NCBI GenBank assembly: GCA_021464525.1
Contig: JADRCO010001228.1
Span: forward strand, 1 to 21,164
Direction: 5' to 3'
Length of the DNA: 21,164 nt
Source of the DNA: Rhizophagus sp. LPA8_4_AMF
Taxonomy: Eukaryota > Glomeromycota > Glomeromycetes > Glomerales > Glomeraceae
The position numbers were made by a program, and so were the translations under genes. The notes beneath the pieces were generated by a model. That model was not told where the DNA came from. It saw nothing but the letters and a program-made list of their open reading frames with translations, and ran no database searches. This document shows positions 1-9,697 of this stretch, one piece after another; positions within the stretch are counted from its first letter, which is position 1; each line of letters opens with the position of its first letter.

Positions 1-54
<54 letters not shown>
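1..54. repeat. Poly(T)38–poly(A)16 homopolymer tract
   Basis: The window opens with 38 T followed by 16 A. Adjacent T and A runs recur on a smaller scale elsewhere in the window, for example before the start codon at 19256 and at splice acceptors. The exact length of such a run is sensitive to sequencing and assembly error. Confidence 0.9.
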
Positions 55-1326
55 TGAACAATATAACATATAGAATTTTTCTCTTTTTTTTTCCAAATCT
101 AAAAAAATTTGTATATTTTGACGTTTGAAATAAAAATGGTTACTTTATTAGTATAAAAAAAAATATAAAAATGTATTTATTGTAATAATGGACAAGAGAC
201 GTATATACCGGAAATACAACATTACAGAATTACACCTTATCAAACATATCTATTCATCAAAAAGATAACACAGATATGATCAAAAAAAAACAAAACAAAA
301 ATAACACTAGTTTTAAAGTACAACACCTTTAGCAATACTGCAATACTGAATGTTTGATACCTGCAGTCATACATAAATTGCATAAATTGATATCTATTCG
401 TATCATGATATATTTCGATGATGCCAACAATGGCAATGTAAAAAATACTACCAACAAGTCGATTATCATATGTTAGTTATTCCGATCTTAGTAAATACTA
501 GTTTAGTAATTGTTGAACAGACTCATGCTCATTATATATTACGCCATTATTCGGCGAGATCTCAATTGATTTCATTCATTTCAAAAGAAATTGAACTTTG
601 CATATAAAGATCATATTTAGATAATTAGAGTAATTGCATTTGTGAGACGTATGACGGCGACTCAGAGTTTGATACTGTGATTCCTCGAGAAAACTAGAGG
701 CACACTTACAGTTATGGTTGTAATAGTAACAAAATAAATGTAAATCATGCACAATCAAGAGCATATCTTCTTGAAGAGGATGCAAAAGATAAAGGAAAAT
801 ATATATGAAACCTAAAAAGTACTTAAAAGTTGATGATGGAGTTTTGTTGATGTATTGCTATGATAACATTATCAAAATAGATAATCTATGGTATACAGAT
901 TTAGTTTGACTTATTCATTTTTAGTTGAGAAATATTGGTACAACACAACCGTATCTAATAAACTTAAAAAAACATGGCTCTAAAATTTCGTCGCGTCATC
1001 TTCATCGTACACATTCTGATTATTATGCTTACTTGCCAATCAAAAACTCGAACAACGAAAAAATGTGTCAACCGAAATAAAACAGGCTTTATCTGTTTTA
1101 TTCATTAATGACTTTGCACTTCGGGTGACTTCTCTCTAAGTTTATCAATTAACCGTAAATTAATCTAGTATTGTTTCATGTGTAGTCATTTAGCGATCCA
1201 TCCCCAAAATAATTCATGAATGGGTTGATCACCTGACATAATAATCCGAAATTACAAGGCCCCTGTCGTGCGCATGTCGTATGTTACATTAATTTCCTTT
1301 TTTGGAGAAACGTGTTTTGGTGGTTT
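55..1326. other. Gene-free AT-rich region, no feature recognised
   Basis: Reading both strands, I see only short open frames with biased composition (for example 576–785 on the minus strand), no exon chain with splice sites and no recognisable protein. Base composition is slightly less AT-rich around 960–1330 than in the transposon region further right. I cannot assign a function to this stretch. Confidence 0.5.
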
Positions 1327-1686
1327 TCATAAATTCATTTTACTTAGTAGTCCAGTCCATTTGCCGGCCAAAATTAATTGTGCCAAAAGTTTATATAATT
1401 CTATAAACTGTGTTACACAAACTGATTGATCCCGATTTTTAATTTTTATTGAGGCGAATTTATTATCGAGAAAACTTATAATTTTTTCGTGCCAAGCCTC
1501 ATCAAGTGAAAATCGGAATTGATCTAGATCAAAAAATAATAAGTTCATATAACAGAAAAAAAACTTATTTTGTGAATTTTGCTCAATGAAATCATGTACG
1601 AATCCAAGTTTATCTTTTTTTCTTTGGCTTGTTTTTTTAAAAAAAAAGGGTAAAAAGCCACAAAGAAATAAACAAACGCATGTCAA
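1327..1686 (-). CDS. Possible hypothetical protein, 119 codons, unrecognised
   Basis: This is an uninterrupted minus-strand frame from an ATG at 1684–1686 to a TGA at 1327–1329. The first ~25 residues are low complexity (Cys/Phe-rich, then Lys-rich) and are encoded across a poly(T)/poly(A) junction, so the true start may be later or spliced. From about residue 28 the composition is protein-like: an aromatic-rich stretch, then a charged segment with a Trp (near residue 65), ending in a Leu-rich region with AGKW near the C terminus. I recognise no family. The less AT-rich composition is a weak argument for a real or recently decayed gene, perhaps one exon of a longer one. It lies 250 bp upstream of the first SNARE gene in the opposite orientation, so the two could share a promoter. 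It may also be a chance frame. Confidence 0.25.
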   Translation of the reverse strand: MTCVCLFLCGFLPFFFKKTSQRKKDKLGFVHDFIEQNSQNKFFFCYMNLLFFDLDQFRFSLDEAWHEKIISFLDNKFASIKIKNRDQSVCVTQFIELYKLLAQLILAGKWTGLLSKMNL

Positions 1687-1939
1687 CGAAAATGGTTAAC
1701 TTTAATTTAAACATGTTTTTTTTTTATTTAAATTCTTATCTTTTTAACATTTGTTCAAACCTTTTTTGAAAAATTCTTGAAGTCAAATATCATATTAGAT
1801 TTTTCAATTAGTAATTGTATACTTACTGTATATATCTCATGGTTTAGTGGTAGTTGTCATATTAAGTGGGTTTGTTTAGTAAAAAAATAATTATCTATTT
1901 TTATAAAGTAGGGGAAAAATAAGATTATATTAGCCAACG

Positions 1940-2043
1940 ATGTAAGTTTTTCATGATTTTACGAATTTTTTATATAATGATAAAAGAAGAGGAGTTTTTC
2001 AGGCTTTTTTTTTTAAAGCTTTTTCTATGGATATTTATTTAGG
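1940..2043 (+). promoter_or_regulatory. Start codon split by a 101-bp intron (AT|G), paralogue A
   Basis: The sequence caacgATGTAAGT contains donor GTAAGT directly after AT; the acceptor tttag at 2038–2042 is followed by G2043, and joining makes ATG. Unspliced RNA reads ATG TAA, a start followed immediately by a stop. No in-frame ATG exists in exon 2, and the next Met is residue 69 at the membrane anchor. Splicing therefore appears obligatory for making the protein. The paralogue at 14023 has the same arrangement. Confidence 0.85.
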
Positions 2044-2537
2044 TCATCGGAAAAAATTGAATTAGTTCAGAAACAAATTGATGAAACAACAGGTGAAATA
2101 CATAAAACTCTTTATGAACTTGCTGATAGAGATAAAAAATTAAATGAATTAAAAGCACAATCGGGTATAATATTTATTTAAGTATATTAATAATAATTAT
2201 ATTATTATTATTTGTTATTATTATTTTAAAAAAAAAAGAACTTTAAAAAATAATTTTTTTGATTACTTATTAGACGCGTTATTAGAATCTTCTACACGTT
2301 TTAAACCTGTAGCTGCAAATCTTCAAAAAAAAACATGGTGGAAAAATGTTAGAATGATTATTATTCTTACTGTTGTTATAATTCTCATCTTGGTCGCTAT
2401 TATTGGTATGTTTAAAAAAATGTTTAGAAATTTTTTTTTTTTTTTTATTATATTTCATTATAATTAATGAATAATTTTAATTTTTTTTTTAAAAAAAAAA
2501 AGTTCCAATCATTCTTAAATTTCAAGGAAAAATCTAG
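1940..2537 (+). CDS. R-SNARE, synaptobrevin/VAMP (Snc1/2-type), paralogue A
   Basis: Four exons: 1940–1941, 2043–2164, 2274–2405 and 2503–2537 (96 residues, stop TAG). R-SNAREs sit on transport vesicles and pair with Q-SNAREs to drive membrane fusion; the Snc/VAMP group acts in exocytosis and endosomal recycling. The SNARE motif runs from about residue 9 to 61 with the zero-layer Arg30 in LADRDKKL. The motif ends at the conserved WWK (63–65), followed by a hydrophobic anchor (~70–90) and a short tail ending FQGKI. The Arg-to-Trp spacing is 33 residues, as I recall for yeast Snc1. There is no longin domain. Oddities: the start codon is split AT|G by intron 1; Asp31 replaces the usual Gly after the zero-layer Arg; Pro53 lies inside the motif between layers +6 and +7. 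Compared with the copy at 14023–14610 it lacks 16 N-terminal residues. An in-frame TAG at 1931–1933 rules out an upstream start. The family call is secure; the cellular route is inferred. Confidence 0.9.
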
Positions 2538-2538
2538 A

Positions 2539-2563
2539 ATAAATTTATTTATTTATTTATTTT
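2539..2563 (+). repeat. AATAAA signal and TTTA microsatellite after paralogue A
   Basis: A canonical AATAAA begins 2 bases after the stop codon and runs straight into about five TTTA units. It probably belongs to the 3' end of the SNARE transcript. Poly(A) signal function is inferred from position. Confidence 0.5.
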
Positions 2564-3859
2564 TTTATGTTTATTTTTTATGTTTATATTCGTTGTAATT
2601 TAATTTATTTATTGCATATGTTTTTTAATTTTTCACTTTCAATACACACTTGCGTTTCAAATTAGTTATATATTAAAAGTTCTCATTATTCTTAATAAAA
2701 AGAAATCATTATTTTTATTTTAATAATAAATATGAAAAGGAATCCACCGTTTCGTGATCCAAAAGTCCATGAATGAATTCGGCCCTTCATATCTCATGTA
2801 TGTAAATGATCATTCTTTATTACTGTCCGGGTATGATATGTAGAGGATAATTTTTAATTCTGGTAAAATTAGGCTAATTCTGGCTGATTTTTCCATGTTC
2901 CATACAAAGTACCCCCGGTTACGATTCTCTAATAGATAACAACCTTTTTGTCGTTTTTAGGAATGAAGTCAATATCGATCACGCAAAGTCTTGACAAGGT
3001 TATAATCAAGACCAGTTGATTCGTGATATATTGGAGATTCCTTGAAAGATCTTTAGTAATATGAATAATTTATGTTTCACTTTTGTTATACATACAATAA
3101 GTTGGCCAAATCATGAAATTCTTATTGCTGTATTTCTGAGTAATTCATATAACTGCAGTTTTATGAAGCAGGTACCCTATTTCTATGCCTTCCCACATTA
3201 CAGCTAGCAGAAAACGAATACTGAAAATGTAAAAAGGAGACAATCATGCCCAGCAGCTTGCCATTAATCTTTTTTTTTGCAGTTTAAGACCCACATCTCC
3301 ATAGTCAATGAAGATGCTGGAAATGTAAAAGAGAATCAATCATGCTGGCTTGCAGTCCATGCCTGGCAGTTAGCCATCAGAAATGATGGAAGTGCCAGCA
3401 CTTTGTTCATACATATTAGTTCAATTAATCTTTGGTTGCTGTACAATCATATTTGAACCCCAATTTAGGAAAACCTTTTAAGTAATAAATTCATGTATTT
3501 TTACCATAATAAATAGCTATGATACTTAAGTACATGGATGATGGATGTGATTTAAATGATATCCTATAATAATGCTTGTAAATACCACTTTATTTATTTA
3601 TTCTGTATTTAATTAAGGTTCTCTCTATTAAGAAGATACCATATTATCAGATTCAGTGGAATCAAAGAATAAAAACTTATTATATTTGAAGTTATTAAGA
3701 AAAAGAGCAAATTATCACTTCTTAAATGATTTTACTTACTATATATATAGAATTTTAAGAAAATTTTAGTAATTTTACCATAAAAATTTTTAGGTTATAC
3801 AAGTAAAACTGAAAGAAAAATTTTCATAAGTCTCAAAATAATAAATAAATAAAAGGGTA
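2564..3859. other. Gene-free region with a diverged direct repeat
   Basis: I find no exon chain. The segment 2740–3430 is less AT-rich than its surroundings and holds two similar 29-bp stretches at 3221–3249 and 3317–3345 (both contain AAATGTAAAA and end in CAATCATGC), 96 bp apart in direct orientation. This could be the remains of a short tandem duplication or a decayed element. Nothing else is recognised. Confidence 0.45.
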
Positions 3860-4274
3860 TTGCTAAAGATCATCAGTGGTAATCATTACCATACCACTTA
3901 ATTCTGATTGAAAATTATAATTTTGATCAGAGTTAAAAAACATGTTATAAATAATTCTAATTTAAATAATAAATATGTCAGTAAAATAAATTTATTTAAA
4001 TATTAATTGCACTAAAATTTTGAAAATCTGACTAAAAAAAATTTTGTTTTAAAACTAAAAATTTATTATACTTATAAAATCAAATTTTTCCATTTTTCTT
4101 AAAATATATCTGAACAACATTCTTTATAACCTAAGAGAAACTTGTTCTACTTATAAATTTACATATAATAATGATATTTATATTATAATTATAATAATAT
4201 CTCAGTCAAAAATTTTGAAATTTCAAAAAAATATTTTTTGTGTGATAACAATCACTACTAGTGATATTTAGCAA
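3860..4274. mobile_element. Foldback (MITE-like) element with imperfect inverted ends
   Basis: The left end TTGCTAAAGATCATCAGT and the reverse complement of the right end (TTGCTAAATATCACTAGT) match at most positions and remain alignable for about 30 bp. The left end includes the 15-bp palindrome TGGTAATCATTACCA (3876–3890 region). About 415 bp long, AT-rich, no coding capacity. A clear target-site duplication is not visible, so the class is uncertain. Confidence 0.45.
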
Positions 4275-4690
4275 AATCCAAATAAAAATAGTTACTATTC
4301 TTTAAATTGTATTAGTCAAATTGAATTCAAGTTTTTAATATTATTAAAGGATTTCTATTTCTAAAGAATCCAACCACTATCCTACCTACTTCTAATAGAG
4401 ATTATAATAAATGTAAAGTAAATTTTATATGTAAAATATTTTAAAAATCTTATTATATATAAATAAATTATATATAAAAAAAAAGAAATATTACACTGTA
4501 TTACACTGTATTCAGATTATCAAAGTGGTTTTCCTATATTATTCTTTAAATTATGTAATACAGTCAACCCCTTCTATAATCACACTTTTTAAGACTAACA
4601 AATGGTATGATTATATAGGGGTGTGCTTATAATTAACATTTAATTAACTTTATAATTACATGATTTTAATATTATCTACATAATTTTCTA

Positions 4691-4860
4691 TTATCGCAGT
4701 TTTCAGAATTCTACTACCTCATGCAAATTACTTAATAAAAAAAATTATCAGATTACCAGATGATTACTGGACAAAATCCAGACAATTTGTCTAGTAATCG
4801 TCCAGTAATCATAATCACTTAGTAACCACAATGTATACAAAATTCTGAAAATTGCGATAA
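4691..4860. mobile_element. 170-bp palindromic foldback element inside the MITE
   Basis: The 20-bp end TTATCGCAGTTTTCAGAATT matches the reverse complement of the other end at 19 of 20 positions. Inside is a second inverted pair, GATTACTGGAC (4762–4772) and GTCCAGTAATC (4800–4810), around a central palindrome AGACAATTTGTCT (4780–4792). The whole unit can fold into one long hairpin. It is probably a tiny nested MITE. Confidence 0.65.
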
Positions 4861-5357
4861 AGTATTATGCTATTAAATAAATTATTTGTTTTGATTTTAT
4901 AATATAATTTTATTATAATTTTATAAAATATTGAAGTATTCAATTTATTTAAAAGCCATTAAAAAAATTTCAAAAAAAGGAAATTTTTGTTATACAAAAT
5001 TGTAATTTTAGCCAGTACTATCAATTTGGTTTAAATTATATTATCACATATAATTGTTTTATTTATTGTTCAAAGTGAATATAAAAAACTATATACAATC
5101 AACTCCTTCTATAATCACACTTCTTGAGACCACTCAATGGTGTGATTATAATAAGGTGTGCCTATTGGTGAGGGTATTGATCCAGTATTCCCATATATAA
5201 ATAAACATAATTATATATGTAAAAAATTTGTAAATAAGTTTGTAATGTAAAATATGTTTAAAATTATTGATCTGTTAAAGATATTATGAAAATTTTTGAA
5301 AAATAAAAGCTTTAACTATCACCGATATCAGAGTTCAGACTGAATATCATACATCCT

Positions 5358-5387
5358 ATTGGTTATTTCATAAAATCACGTGATTTG
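5358..5387. promoter_or_regulatory. CCAAT box plus CACGTG palindrome within the MITE
   Basis: ATTGGTT at 5358–5364 is followed by the perfect 14-bp palindrome AAATCACGTGATTT (5373–5386), whose core CACGTG is an E-box. Similar pairs occur in the elements at 5729–5914 and 6815–7197. Factor binding is inferred from the motif only. Confidence 0.45.
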
Positions 5388-5728
5388 TATGTTTATGCAG
5401 GTGGAATTTTATATATATTTATTATAATACATACAGATCTGACGATTGGTATAATTGTACTTATAACTAATAAAGTGATTATAAAAGAGGTGTTTTATAT
5501 ATAAAAAAATCAGGACCAAAAAATATGTGCTTTAAGAAGGGGAGTTCTTATATGGGAGGTGCCTATAAAGGGGGTTGACTGTATATTTATATGATGAAGT
5601 CTATTTGTTTGCACGCATCATATTAGCTGAACTTTATGCTATATTGATAAATAAAGATAACTGATGGTAAATAAAATAAGCTAGTGTGTATTACAAAATA
5701 GAATGCATAAAATTAATGCTACAAGATA

Positions 5729-5914
5729 CAGTCTACCCTTCCTATAGCAAATTTTGATATAATATTACGTGATACTTAACCAATAAAATATGTTAATTTT
5801 TTCTTACTATAGTGAAGCAACCAATCAAATTCTTCAAATTTTTTGCTAACTTTCTATAATGAATTTGAGAAGTAAAACAACTTCTTTACTATATCAAGGG
5901 ACAAGGGTAGACTA
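5729..5914. mobile_element. 186-bp MITE with AGTCTACCC termini and TA flanks
   Basis: The left end CAGTCTACCCTT and right end AAGGGTAGACTA are inverted repeats, each flanked by TA (5727–5728 and 5915–5916), as in pogo-like elements. The ends resemble but differ from the CAGTCAACCCC family. The interior carries ATTACGTGAT (5764–5773) next to AACCAAT (5778–5784). There is no coding capacity. Confidence 0.65.
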
Positions 5915-6814
5915 TATACTGCAAAAAATAAAATGTAAAAAAAAATTTAAAATTTTTGTAAAATTAGAAACTTTAGTTAAATTTGTAAAAATAAAATAAT
6001 ATATTTTATTTAGAATACAAATGCACGCTAAATATAATATTAGATATAATAAAATATTTTGTATCAAAAATACCTTTTATTTTTTGTTCTTTTTATTGAT
6101 AGATCTAACATTGCTTTATTACATTCAGTTTTCTGACGTTATGAAAACTAGACGTTTCTCTTTATCTAATTTTTCTTGTAATCTTTTGCAGACTTTAATA
6201 CATTAAAGTCTTTCAAAATTAAATAATTTAAAGAGAAGATCTTTAAGAGCGCATATCTGAGACACTGCCACAAAAGAAAATCTTGCAGTAAATTCTTTCT
6301 CATCAAGGTCTATTATAATCTTTTGTAATGTAAAGTTCTGACTTTTATATTTTGTAATTGCAGGATCCTAAAAAATACATATAAAACTGAAATCTAATTT
6401 TATATAAAGTTACTTGTGATTTTTTAGGAAGTCTTATGTTTGAAATTGTATAGCTGATAAGCAATTATTAAAATAGTCAGATTTTTATTTGTATAATGAA
6501 ATCAATAATTTTGCAATATTAGATTTTTATTTTATATAAAGATTTTTTTAAATCATCTAAATTTTTTTTCTGATAAAAGTCATAAATGAAATTTTTTAAT
6601 AAAATCCATTTGAAATTTTTAAAAAATTTTTATTTAGTAATTTTTTTATTTAAAAACTTTTAAAAATTTATTTAAATAAAAAAATTGAGAAATTTTCTAA
6701 AGATTTATTTAGACTATTTTTTGATAGAAAATTTATTTAAAAAATTTTCTGAGTTCACTTAGAACATTTTAAAGATTTATTTTAATACATAACCTAATAT
6801 TATTAATTTTGAAA
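5915..6814. other. Gene-free AT-rich region
   Basis: A 61-codon open frame at 6021–6206 is low complexity and has no recognisable motif. The stretch around 6230–6330 is somewhat less AT-rich, but I see no exon or RNA gene. From 6540 onward it consists of runs of A and T with ATTTAAA-like words. Confidence 0.5.
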
Positions 6815-7197
6815 TATATGGGGACACCCACAGCAAAACCTGGAGCTCGGCCAAAATTTTTTTTTGAGATTTTATTTTAATTATATATTATTCTATTAAA
6901 ATTTTTAGAAAAATAAAAAATTTATTTATAGTGTATTAATAAAAAATTTTTTATTTAGGGATTTGTAAATTTTGTATTTTTTATAATTGTATTTAACAAA
7001 TGATATAAATGATTTAGAAAAAAACTAATACTTTTAATGAATTCCTTGCAAAATTTTACCTTAATTTGCAAAAAATCGATTTTAAAAATCTTTAAAAATG
7101 ACAGAATAAATTATAATTTATTATTTTAACCAATAATATTAAAGTGCGATTTTTTCAAAATCACATGATTTGCCAAGCTCTGTGGCGTTCCCATATA
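6815..7197. mobile_element. 383-bp foldback MITE with TATATGGG termini
   Basis: The left end TATATGGGGACACCCACAG and the reverse complement of the right end (TATATGGGAACGCCACAG) align with one gap, and both continue to an AGCTCGGC/AGCTTGGC word. If the outer TA is a duplicated target, the element proper is TATGGG…CCCATA. It contains AACCAAT (7128–7134) and AAATCACATGATTT (7158–7171). Non-coding. Confidence 0.6.
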
Positions 7198-9483
7198 TAT
7201 TTGTATATTTTACACTTTTTTTTTATTTCATAGTACATTTATAAGATTATTAATATAGATAAAGAAATTGATTAATAAATAAAACTAAATCTATACTATA
7301 TTAATATCATTATTCTATAAACCATCTATCATTCTAAAGAATTTTATCTGTACACTATCAATTAGCATAATTCTTCTGTGCAAGTAAACTATGTGTAAAA
7401 TGAATTATTTTAGATTATATAATCTTTGCAATCAATGGAAAAGTGCTAAAGGACCTGCTATGCTGCAAGTTTATTTGTATTGTGAATATTAGTACAATTG
7501 GTGATCAATTTCTAGATTTCCAAGATTAATGTATACCTTTAATAATAGAATCTATAATTTAAAATAGCTCATATATAAGCATATTAATTTCTTCTTATAA
7601 ATTTGTAGCTATTTAGAACTTTAAGTTGTTAAAGAATTACTTGCAAGTCTAGCAGTAATTTGATTTCTTTTTAATTATAAAATTATTTTAGGCTTTTTTA
7701 TTTCCAACTCTATTATTTTCTTATAGTGTAATTTTCAAATAAAATTTCTAAATACTTTGTGAAAATATCAAATAATATATTGCAATATTCTATTTGTCAT
7801 TTTTTTTGAAGTTAACTTATATAGTTTCATAATGATTATATTGGAGATAAAGCCTCTTAATAATTCATTCCTATTACATTCTTTAAAAAAAGAAAATGCC
7901 ACAATTTTTATACTCAAAAAAACTGAGTTTTACTGTAGGCTTTTTGGAAGAAATTTTATTAATATATTTATGGATTTTTGTTGTGACATATTTTTTAGAA
8001 GACAGAATCCTTCTTCTATACTCTTACAAGTTATTAAGTATTGTAAAGATTCATCCTCTTGTAGATATAAAGGACATAAAACTTAATTATAAATATTCGT
8101 CTAAATTATACAAATTATTTACAGTAGAAAGCAAATTATTGGAATATTTGATAAAATGAATTAATTTATTATTAATATTAAAGTTTCTACATGTGTTGTG
8201 ATTTGTGACAGGATTCCAAATAATATTAAGATAACTTAGATCTTATGTAATAAAAATTTTAAAATGAAATATCTCTATCAATATTACACCTATAGAGATG
8301 GTATAAATATTAAAATGTCTGTCTTAATAAGATGAATATAACAAGTCTAAGATTATTAAAATTCAATTACTGATTTTTAAGATAGCAAAATTTGAAGCCA
8401 AAAAGTTAATATAATTTTATAAATTTAAAACAGAATTTTTATAAGGTTTATATAAAAGCAGATCCGAGTTTTTTTAGTATTCAGTATTTAGGATCCTGTT
8501 ATGACTGATACTTTTGATGTAAAACCATGTAATATTCTAATTATAGCTATTTTGACATGACATATGCTTATAATATTCCTTCTAATAATACCACTATATT
8601 TCTTTTAAAATATTTGATACCATCTTATAAACATTTTAATATTTTTATCTATTTCTATATTATTCTATATAGGTAAAAAATAAAGAAAAATTAAATTTAC
8701 ATAAATATTTTAAATTAATTAATCTATTAAGATATAAACTAGCCATGATCCCTTCATTTTTAGTTAAATAATTTGTCTAATTATTCTATTGGCAACTTAA
8801 GTGTCCTTTTATTTTATTGAAATAGAAATTAAAATTTAAAATATAATTATTTTGTCTCAATAGTTTTCTTTCTATTTGGTTGCAAGTATTCAGTAATTAT
8901 GTCTATAGAACTGAAAAATTAGTCTAAAAGAAAAAATTCTAAAATGTTAATTAATAATTATTTTAGTAAATAGAAAAAAAAAAAACTTTTAAAATATAAC
9001 AGTAAAATTACTGAACATACAGAAGATTTCTATGAAATTGATAAAAATTTATTGGAAATATGGCATAAATATTTTAATTACTTAAAATTCTATATATCAA
9101 ATCCAAAAATCTAGTCATTTAAAAAAGTGAACTGATAAAAACTATTGTTAAAGCAAAGAAAATTAATAAAAATCTTTATCAAAATTTACGTCTTCAAAAA
9201 GAACTGTTCAAAATGAATCATTAAAAATTATTTGTTAAAGGGCGAAAGAAATAAATAAAAGAAAACTTGTACTTACCAGAATATCAACTTTAAAGAAACT
9301 TAAAAGAATCATCTAAAGAAAGGAAAAAGGAACTATTAAAACCGTTTAGTTTGTTAAAATAAAAAAAATAAAAAGAAAAGATAAGAAGAAAGGAATGGAA
9401 AAAAGTTTATTAAAGTTTAAAAATTGTGACCAAATCTATTTAAGATTATGTCATATGATACATATAATATTAAAGGTACTGAT
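7198..9483. other. Gene-free AT-rich region, possible decayed elements
   Basis: No exon chain or conserved protein is visible. Two overlapping open frames at 7832–8159 are low complexity and unrecognised. Around 9000–9340 the text becomes A/G-rich with Lys/Glu-like codons interrupted by stops, which could be the remains of an old coding segment but matches nothing I can name. A word near 8288–8318 (CTATAGAGATGGTATAAATATT) is echoed in inverse orientation near 8615–8680, a hint of another foldback element. Confidence 0.4.
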
Positions 9484-9519
9484 TATAGATGCCATCCAAA
9501 ATACTTTAGGTAAATCTAA

Positions 9520-9690
9520 AATCCCACATTATAACATTTCAAATATACAAATCCAAAATTATTATGACACCTAAATTTATTATGACATCCCAAATTAATT
9601 ATAACATTACAAATTAATTATGATATCACAAAATTAATTATAATATTTCAAAATAAATTATGATATTACATTTAAAAAATTATAATATTT
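9520..9690. repeat. Subterminal ~20-bp tandem repeats, left end of composite element
   Basis: About seven degenerate units built around AAATTAATTATGACATC lie head to tail. The same words occur inverted at 11680–11745 (ATAATTAATTTGGGATGT). Subterminal repeat clusters at both ends of a transposon are commonly transposase-binding regions; that role is inferred here. Confidence 0.6.
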
Positions 9691-9697
9691 TAAAATA

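Larger units (their letters stand above)
4561..5581. mobile_element. Pogo/Tc1-mariner-like MITE pair, one nested or tandem
   Basis: Termini CAGTCAACCCCTTCTATAATC at 4561 and GGGGGTTGACTG ending at 5581 are inverted repeats flanked by TA on both sides (4559–4560 and 5582–5583), the target-site signature of Tc1/mariner-pogo elements. A second, near-identical left end starts at 5096 (CAATCAACTCCTTCTATAATC) and is also preceded by TA, so 5096–5581 alone (486 bp) can be read as a complete element and 4561–5095 as a truncated sister or host of the insertion. No transposase is encoded, so it is non-autonomous. Confidence 0.7.

Noticed and set aside
1840..1880. tRNA-like D-arm (TGGTTTAGTGGTAG)
   Set aside because: It resembles a pol III A box, but no B box, anticodon arm or paired acceptor follows within 80 bp, so it is not a tRNA gene and probably a chance match.
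7832..8159. Two overlapping plus-strand open frames of 84 and 87 codons
   Set aside because: Both are low complexity (Leu/Ile/Lys/Phe), lie in transposon-rich AT sequence and have no recognisable motif or splice context. They are best explained as chance frames.
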